Positions 62,644-64,000 of a stretch of DNA of 64,000 nucleotides are shown here, in pieces. Positions within the stretch are counted from its first letter, which is position 1. Each line of letters begins with the position of its first letter. The DNA is taken from positions 24,213 through 88,212 of the forward strand of contig CACHZY010000005.1 of the NCBI GenBank assembly GCA_902584445.1, written 5' to 3'. The notes under the pieces are model-generated. The model was not told where the DNA came from, did no database searches, and saw only the letters and a program-made list of their open reading frames with translations. The DNA comes from an uncultured Bacteroidota bacterium (GTDB lineage: Bacteria; Bacteroidota; Bacteroidia; Flavobacteriales; Flavobacteriaceae). The translations under genes were made by a program, and so were the position numbers.

Positions 62644-64000
62644 TTATAATAAATTAAAATCATATTTCTTAAATAATTCAATTGCTTGATAATCAGCTAA
62701 TCCTAGTTTTTTATATTCAATGGCACTTCTTTTGTTTCTCTCTTCAGCACGTACCCAAAATTCTCTGTTATCACTTCCTTGAAACATTACGAAATCTTTT
62801 TGGGATTGATGATATAAAATTGCTTTACGTTTTCGCATTACTTGGTCTGGACTCATTGGGACTGCCATTTCAATTTCATGAACCTCATACTCTTGCCAAG
62901 CGCCCCTGTAGAGCCATAGCCAACAATTTTTCATGAATTTTTTCTTTTTTAGTTGCTTTATACTTTTAAAAATAATATTTAAGCAAATTCTATGAGTACC
63001 GTGAGGGTCAGCTAAGTCACCTGCAGCATATATTTGATGTGGCTTAATACTTGAAATAATATCATTAGTAATTAAAAAGTCATTTTTATCAGGGTTATTT
63101 TTCTGGATTTTCCCTGTTTCATAGAAAGGAAGATTCAAGAAATGTACTTGGCTATCCGGAATTCCTAAATACCTGGATGCTGCAAGGGATTCCCTTTTTC
63201 GGATAGCAGTCTTGAGTTCCCGTAGAGAAACAGAATCTTTATGATTTTTCTTTTTGCTATGTATTTCATTTTTTAAGCTTATAAAATTCCCTTCAGATTT
63301 TAAATCTGACATAACTTCAATATATTTTAATGCCTCTTCATCTGATACAGCAAGATTTCCCGATGTTTGATAAGCTAAATGAACCTGATGCCCTTGACTT
63401 ACCAATCTATCTAGCGTGCCTCCCATAGAAATTACATCATCGTCGGGATGGGGACTAAAAACAAGACATCGCTTCTTGGAAGGACTTGCTCGCTCAGGTC
63501 TATTTTGATGATTAGAATTTGGTTTTCCCCCTGGCCAACCAGTAATTGTATTTTGGACCCTATTGAACATTTTAATATTTAAATCATAATAATTTCCCTC
63601 TTTAATCAATAGTTCAGATAAACCATTTAAATTATAATTCTCCTCTGTCAATTTGAGTATTGATTTATTCGTTTTTTTACAAAGCCAATGGACAGCTCTA
63701 GATCGGATATTTTGTTTATTCCAATCACAATCACCTGTAATCCATGGCGTTTTGATTCTAGTTAAGTCGGATGCTGCTTCATGATCAACAACCACAGTAG
63801 TATTATTGTGATTTTGTAAATAGGTGGTCGGTAAATTAGAATTAATTTCACCTTCAATTGCCTTTTGAATAATTTCACTTTTATTAGTACCCCATGCAAG
63901 TAATATTATGCGTTTAGCAGAAAGAATGGTTTTAATCCCCATTGTAATTGCTTTTCGAGGCACATTATCAATGCCATTAAAGGCTGGGGCAGCGTCAAAT
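62644..64000 (-). CDS. NagB-like / PIG-L deacetylase fusion, partial (5' end beyond the window)
   Basis: The ORF track begins at a GTG that is really an internal Val; the frame is open to the window end, with FDAAPAFNGIDNV upstream of it. The visible N-terminal part is the C-terminal portion of a glucosamine-6-phosphate deaminase-like domain (VPRKAITMGIKTILSAKRIILLAWG). After a linker comes a PIG-L/LmbE-type deacetylase domain with the zinc motif FSPHPDDDVISMGGTL and a later DPHGTHRICLN. Such NagB-PIG-L proteins of about 640 residues occur in Bacteroidota. They are linked to amino-sugar metabolism, but the deacetylase substrate is not established here. Confidence 0.88.
   Translation of the reverse strand, partial: FDAAPAFNGIDNVPRKAITMGIKTILSAKRIILLAWGTNKSEIIQKAIEGEINSNLPTTYLQNHNNTTVVVDHEAASDLTRIKTPWITGDCDWNKQNIRSRAVHWLCKKTNKSILKLTEENYNLNGLSELLIKEGNYYDLNIKMFNRVQNTITGWPGGKPNSNHQNRPERASPSKKRCLVFSPHPDDDVISMGGTLDRLVSQGHQVHLAYQTSGNLAVSDEEALKYIEVMSDLKSEGNFISLKNEIHSKKKNHKDSVSLRELKTAIRKRESLAASRYLGIPDSQVHFLNLPFYETGKIQKNNPDKNDFLITNDIISSIKPHQIYAAGDLADPHGTHRICLNIIFKSIKQLKKKKFMKNCWLWLYRGAWQEYEVHEIEMAVPMSPDQVMRKRKAILYHQSQKDFVMFQGSDNREFWVRAEERNKRSAIEYKKLGLADYQAIELFKKYDFNLL

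Overview
The window looks like a chromosome segment of an AT-rich, probably marine, member of the Flavobacteriia (Bacteroidota). The evidence is SusC/SusD genes, a hybrid two-component sensor, C-terminal type IX secretion (T9SS) sorting domains, TAnnTTTG-type -7 promoter elements, a folK/deoxynucleoside-kinase fusion and a long acidic tail on ribosomal protein S16. I cannot name a genus from sequence alone.

Layout. 1-6265 is housekeeping: the end of an aspartokinase gene, then on the minus strand a 2-hydroxyacid dehydrogenase, mgtE, rsmA, serS and ribF. 6354-10910 encodes a secreted reprolysin-like metalloprotease, split by a frameshift just before its zinc motif, and a translationally coupled lipoprotein. 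10907-13396 holds pth, rplY, prs, tRNA-Leu(CAA) and two terminators. About 13.5-39.7 kb is a polysaccharide utilisation locus (PUL). 39.8-46.8 kb is a probable metal or small-ligand uptake region: two TonB-dependent receptors, a His-rich lipoprotein and a Rieske lipoprotein. 46.8-61.6 kb is again housekeeping: rimM, rpsP, tig-clpP-clpX, a GH3-family adenylating protein, a DUF2797 protein, rluF, a yhhQ-type transporter, sppA, the folK fusion, a TrmH-like methyltransferase and mutS. The end holds tRNA-Gly(GCC), tRNA-Leu(TAA), a nitroreductase and the 3' part of a NagB-like/PIG-L fusion.

How the PUL works together (inference). A SusC/SusD pair would import oligosaccharides. Two GH10 enzymes, one GH30 and one GH43 would cut a xylan-type backbone and its ends. 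Three Cys-type S1 sulfatases, one fused to a GH10 domain, would remove sulfate. A formylglycine-generating enzyme carrying both catalytic cysteines is encoded at the edge and could activate the sulfatases. A hybrid sensor with AraC output sits in the divergent position and shares an operon with one GH10. The most economical substrate is a sulfated xylan. No GH67 or GH115 alpha-glucuronidase is present in the window.

The most unusual pattern is a repeated two-gene arrangement found once at the metalloprotease and once inside the PUL. In each case a very large T9SS-exported protein ends in the same SprB-like plus sorting module, and its stop codon overlaps (ATGA) the start of a homologous lipoprotein with two fibronectin-III-like domains. 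This suggests a dedicated surface-anchoring or escort partner for a class of T9SS cargo. No stretch over 300 bases lacks a gene.
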